From NCBI GenBank assembly GCA_005502915.1, contig SCMT01000001.1:186001-250000 (forward strand): a stretch of 64,000 nt of DNA, in the 5' to 3' direction. The stretch comes from Lysobacteraceae bacterium 2PB. Lineage in GTDB: Bacteria; Pseudomonadota; Gammaproteobacteria; Xanthomonadales; Xanthomonadaceae. Positions within the stretch are counted from its first letter, which is position 1. Each line of letters begins with the position of its first letter. The notes under the pieces were generated by a model that was not told the origin of the DNA, searched no databases, and was given only the letters and a program-made list of their open reading frames with translations. Shown here piece by piece: positions 61,511-64,000 of this stretch. The translations under genes and the position numbers were made by a program.

Positions 61511-61697
61511 GCGGGCGGGTTCCATCGTCTGAAGAAGGTATCTGGGCATCATGGGGACCATCCTGGTCCGGGAAAGTTCATCGATTGTCGCACGGCGCCC
61601 GGGTGCCGGGACGTCGGCGGGCGTGACGGGAATTGCCCGATGCGCGGGCCTGCGGTGGCGTCCGGCAGACCGTTCCGGGAGGCGGCCGCCGAGCGGC

Positions 61698-62663
61698 TCA
61701 GCCCCGGGGGTGGTGCTGCGCGTGCAGGCGCTTGAGCTGCTCGCGGGCGACCAGGGTGTAGATCTGGGTGGTCGACAGGCTGGCATGGCCCAGCAGCATC
61801 TGCAGCGCGCGCAGATCGGCGCCGTGGTTCAGCAGGTGGGTGGCGAAGCTGTGGCGCAGGCCATGCGGGCTGATCCGGGCGGGATCGATGCCCGCAGCCG
61901 CCGCGTGCCGCTTGACCAGCGACCAGAACGCCTGCCGCGAGGGCGGTTCCGCGCCGGCGTCGAGGAACAGCGTCGCCGGCGCGCGCCGCCCGGCCAGCAC
62001 CGGCCGGGATTCGGCCAGGTAACGCTGCAGCCAGTGCTGCGCCTCCTCGCCCAGCGGCACCAGCCGGTCCTTGTCGCCCTTGCCGGTCACCCGCAGCACG
62101 CCCTGGCGCAGGTTGACCGCTGTCGCCGGCAGGCCGACCAGCTCGCTCACGCGCAGGCCGGCGGCGTACATCAGCTCCAGCATCGCGCGGTCGCGCAGGC
62201 CGAGCGGCGTGGACACGTCCGGGGCCGCCAGCAGGGCCTCGATCTCGCGTTCGCCCAGCGCCTTGGGCAGCGAACGCGGCAGCTTCGGCGGATCGAGCAG
62301 CGCGGTCGGATCGTCCGCGCGCTGGCCACGCCGCACGCGCAGGGCGAAGAACGCGCGCAACGTCGACAGCAGCCGTGCATTGCTGCGCGGCGAGTAGCCC
62401 TGCCGCGTGCGCCAGGCGAAGTAGTCGAACAGGGCCGCGCGATCCGCGCCGGCCAGCCCCCCGCCCGTGCCGTCGCGCCAGCGCGCGAAGCCCTCCAGGT
62501 CGCGGCGGTAGCTGGCCTGGGTCTGCTTCGCCAGGCCGGCCTCGGCCCAGATCGCCTCGATGAAATCAGCGATCGCGGCAGCGTCGGGATCGCGCAGCGG
62601 CGGCAGGGCCTGCGCGCGCATGCGGCGCTCGGCGGGCGTGGTCGCGGTCGAAGGCGTGCTCAT
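61698..62663 (-). CDS. xerD: Site-specific tyrosine recombinase XerD
   Basis: 321 aa. Resolves chromosome dimers at dif with XerC. Catalytic residues of the tyrosine recombinase fold: Arg171 ([15 protein letters not shown]), Lys195/198 (TGKGDKDR), His267 and Arg270 ([13 protein letters not shown]), His293 ([10 protein letters not shown]) and Tyr302 (IYT). N-terminal SAM-like domain ([33 protein letters not shown]) is present. Length and neighbour dsbC indicate XerD rather than an integrative-element integrase. Divergent from the RDD gene, 47 bases between starts. Confidence 0.95.
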   Translation of the reverse strand: MSTPSTATTPAERRMRAQALPPLRDPDAAAIADFIEAIWAEAGLAKQTQASYRRDLEGFARWRDGTGGGLAGADRAALFDYFAWRTRQGYSPRSNARLLSTLRAFFALRVRRGQRADDPTALLDPPKLPRSLPKALGEREIEALLAAPDVSTPLGLRDRAMLELMYAAGLRVSELVGLPATAVNLRQGVLRVTGKGDKDRLVPLGEEAQHWLQRYLAESRPVLAGRRAPATLFLDAGAEPPSRQAFWSLVKRHAAAAGIDPARISPHGLRHSFATHLLNHGADLRALQMLLGHASLSTTQIYTLVAREQLKRLHAQHHPRG

Positions 62664-62710
62664 GGCCACAGCGTACCGCGAGCGCTGCGGCCGCCGGTTA
62701 TCCTGTCGCG

Positions 62711-63190
62711 ATGACCGGAACCACCGACACCCCTGCCGCCTCCGTGCAGACATCGAAGCCCTACCTCCTGCTGCGCCTGCTCGCCCTGTTCTACGACCTG
62801 TGGCCGGTGGTCGCGGTGTGGATGCTGATCTCGGCGCTGTTCAACGCCGGCTACTACTTCGCCGGGCACAACGAACGCGAGATCCTCGAAACCGCCAGCC
62901 CGCTCGGCGTGCTGCTCTGGCTGTGCTGCATCCTCGCCACCGGCGCCTACGCCGTGGCCAGCTGGGCGCGCGGCGGCCAGACCCTCGGCATGCGTCCCTG
63001 GCGACTGCGCGTCGTCGGCATCGACGGCGCCACGCCCACCCGCGCGCAGCTGGTCCGCCGTTTCCTGGTCGGCCTCCCCTCGCTGCTGCTCGGCGGCCTC
63101 GGCTTCTGGTGGGCCTGGATCGACCGCGACCGCCTGACCTGGCACGACCGCGCCAGCGGGACGCGCATGGTGCGGGTGGAGAAGCGCTGA
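62711..63190 (+). CDS. RDD-family inner-membrane protein
   Basis: 159 aa. Three hydrophobic segments: about 20-45 ([21 protein letters not shown]), 68-88 ([20 protein letters not shown]) and 117-137 ([21 protein letters not shown]). Signature RDD-like elements are [19 protein letters not shown] and [12 protein letters not shown]. Such proteins are integral membrane proteins of uncertain role. A TATCCT (62699-62704) sits 6 bases before the ATG, so the mRNA may be leaderless. A P-loop kinase gene follows after 16 bases. Confidence 0.8.
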   Translation: MTGTTDTPAASVQTSKPYLLLRLLALFYDLWPVVAVWMLISALFNAGYYFAGHNEREILETASPLGVLLWLCCILATGAYAVASWARGGQTLGMRPWRLRVVGIDGATPTRAQLVRRFLVGLPSLLLGGLGFWWAWIDRDRLTWHDRASGTRMVRVEKR

Positions 63191-63206
63191 TGCGCAGGGC
63201 GCCGCC

Positions 63207-63650
63207 GTGGAGATGATCCTGTTCGTCGGCGCACAGGGCGTCGGCAAGTCGACCCTGTTCCACGCACGCTTCCGCGACACCCATCTCCGCATCAACCTCG
63301 ACATGCTGCGCACACGGCACCGCGAAGCGGGCCTGGTCGACGCCTGCCTGGCTTTCAAGCAGCGCTTCGTCGTCGACAACACCAACCCGACCGTCGCCGA
63401 TCGGGCGCGCTACCTCGCTAAAGCGCGTGCGGCCGGCTTCGAATGCCATTCCTATCTCTTCGAGGCGCCCTACGAAGATCTGATCGCGCGCAACGCCGGC
63501 CGCCAGGGCGCATCGCGCGTCCCCGATGCCGCGATCCGCGCCACCCTGCATCGCCTTGAGCCGCCGACGCATGCCGAAGGCTTCGACCGCCTGTTCAAGG
63601 TGATCGTGCATGCCGATGGCCGCTTCGACATGACCGAAACGCCGCCATGA
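63207..63650 (+). CDS. P-loop kinase, polynucleotide-kinase-like AAA ATPase
   Basis: 147 aa with a GTG start at 63207; ATG 63213 is an alternative. Walker A motif GAQGVGKST (8-16) directly at the N-terminus; then RINLDMLRTRHREAG and VVDNTNPTVADRARYLAKARAAGF, which resemble the polynucleotide/uridine-kinase-type lid and Walker B region (DNTNPT). The size is small, suggesting one catalytic domain only. Overlaps the Thg1-like gene by ATGA, so the two are made together. A nucleic-acid 5'-end kinase is a reasonable guess; specificity unknown. Confidence 0.75.
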   Translation: MEMILFVGAQGVGKSTLFHARFRDTHLRINLDMLRTRHREAGLVDACLAFKQRFVVDNTNPTVADRARYLAKARAAGFECHSYLFEAPYEDLIARNAGRQGASRVPDAAIRATLHRLEPPTHAEGFDRLFKVIVHADGRFDMTETPP

Positions 63651-64000
63651 ACTTCGACGACCTCGACCGCAAGCTGCGCATCCATGAAACCCTGCACGAC
63701 CAGCATGTGCTGCCGGGCATCCGCATCGTCGTGCGCCTGGACGGGCGCAACTTCACCCGCCTGACCAAGACCGAGTGGGGCCTGGACGCGCCGTTCGACA
63801 TCCGCTTCCGCGATGCCATGCTGGCGACAACCCGGCACCTGATGGACTGCGGCTTCGGCGTCGCCTACGGCTATGTGCAGAGCGACGAGATCTCGCTGCT
63901 GCTGCGCGCGGACGACAGCACCTTCGATCGCAAGGTGCGCAAGCTCCTCTCGGTGCTGGCCGGCGAAGCCAGTGCCTGCTTCAGCCTGGCGATGCAGCGC
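63647..64000 (+). CDS. Thg1-like 3'-5' polymerase, N-terminal part
   Basis: 118 residues seen; the gene continues beyond the window. The start (ATG at 63647, overlapping the kinase stop) gives MNFDDLDRKLRIHETLHDQH. The segment IRIVVRLDGRNFTRLTK has the first metal-binding Asp (Asp32), and YGYVQSDEISLLLR the second (Asp80), the Palm-domain motifs of tRNA-His guanylyltransferase family proteins; RKVRKLLSVLAGEASACF follows as usual. Bacterial members (Thg1-like proteins) add nucleotides in the 3'-5' direction and can repair truncated tRNA 5' ends. A tRNA-His G-1 role is not implied because bacteria encode G-1. C-terminus unseen. Confidence 0.85.
   Translation, partial: MNFDDLDRKLRIHETLHDQHVLPGIRIVVRLDGRNFTRLTKTEWGLDAPFDIRFRDAMLATTRHLMDCGFGVAYGYVQSDEISLLLRADDSTFDRKVRKLLSVLAGEASACFSLAMQR

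Noticed and set aside
61698-62663. Tyrosine recombinase as a phage or island integrase
   Set aside because: Length, N-terminal domain and the dsbC neighbour fit housekeeping XerD. No attachment site or phage genes adjoin.

Overview
The window is GC-rich, densely coded bacterial DNA, about 70% GC by eye. It is most likely the chromosome of a Gammaproteobacterium of the Lysobacteraceae/Xanthomonadaceae (Lysobacter- or Luteimonas-like). I infer this from gene order and family types (ilvC-ilvG-ilvM-ilvE-ilvA-leuA-leuCDB, ahpC-ahpF-oxyR, xerD-dsbC, a Xanthomonas-type prolyl iminopeptidase, REP-like palindrome pairs). No 16S gene or other species marker is present. Most of the window is core metabolism with small accessory insertions.

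Layout. 0-10.3 kb: the end of a winged-helix regulator, an ion-channel-like protein, and a tightly overlapping three-gene redox operon (1582-4636) coding for a BFD/flavin-reductase/pentaheme fusion, a heme-binding DUF3365 protein and a four-helix membrane protein. These are followed by malonyl-CoA synthetase (matB), a secreted FG-GAP-like repeat protein, a saccharopine-dehydrogenase-like enzyme and a serine beta-lactamase-like lipoprotein. 10.3-13.3 kb: thiC behind a TPP riboswitch, and a PhnD-like binding protein.

13.5-31.0 kb is one continuous amino-acid biosynthesis block. A 56-residue ilv leader peptide and attenuator precede ilvD-ilvC-ilvG-ilvM-ilvE-ilvA-leuA-leuC-leuD-leuB. After a REP-type repeat pair, a 48-residue Thr-rich leader peptide and attenuator precede thrA-thrB-thrC. 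Together they run from aspartate semialdehyde through threonine to isoleucine, and from pyruvate to valine and leucine. Both leaders end in the same GGTGCGGG box that can pair with the terminator, and both appear to start at or next to the transcription start.

31-45 kb: pectate lyase, a small basic-tailed membrane protein, pip, prmC, a peroxide-defence group (OxyR site, ahpC, ahpF, oxyR, rubrerythrin, DUF3501), small secreted proteins, and a coupled LuxR / hybrid kinase / response-regulator set. 45-56 kb: msrA, a membrane diguanylate cyclase, glnS with a tRNA-Ser 3' fragment just downstream, a Cys-cluster lipoprotein, a deaminase, rlmM, a Pol-beta-type nucleotidyltransferase, and a PTS phosphorelay (EIIA-Man, HPr, EI) with no transporter in view. 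56-64 kb: a methyltransferase, a repeat-rich gap, purL, dsbC, xerD, an RDD membrane protein, and a P-loop kinase overlapping a Thg1-like 3'-5' polymerase that runs off the window end.

The parts most worth following up are the redox operon, the paired leaderless attenuators, the kinase/Thg1-like pair (possible RNA repair, with the nucleotidyltransferase 11 kb away as a possible partner) and the tRNA-Ser fragment.
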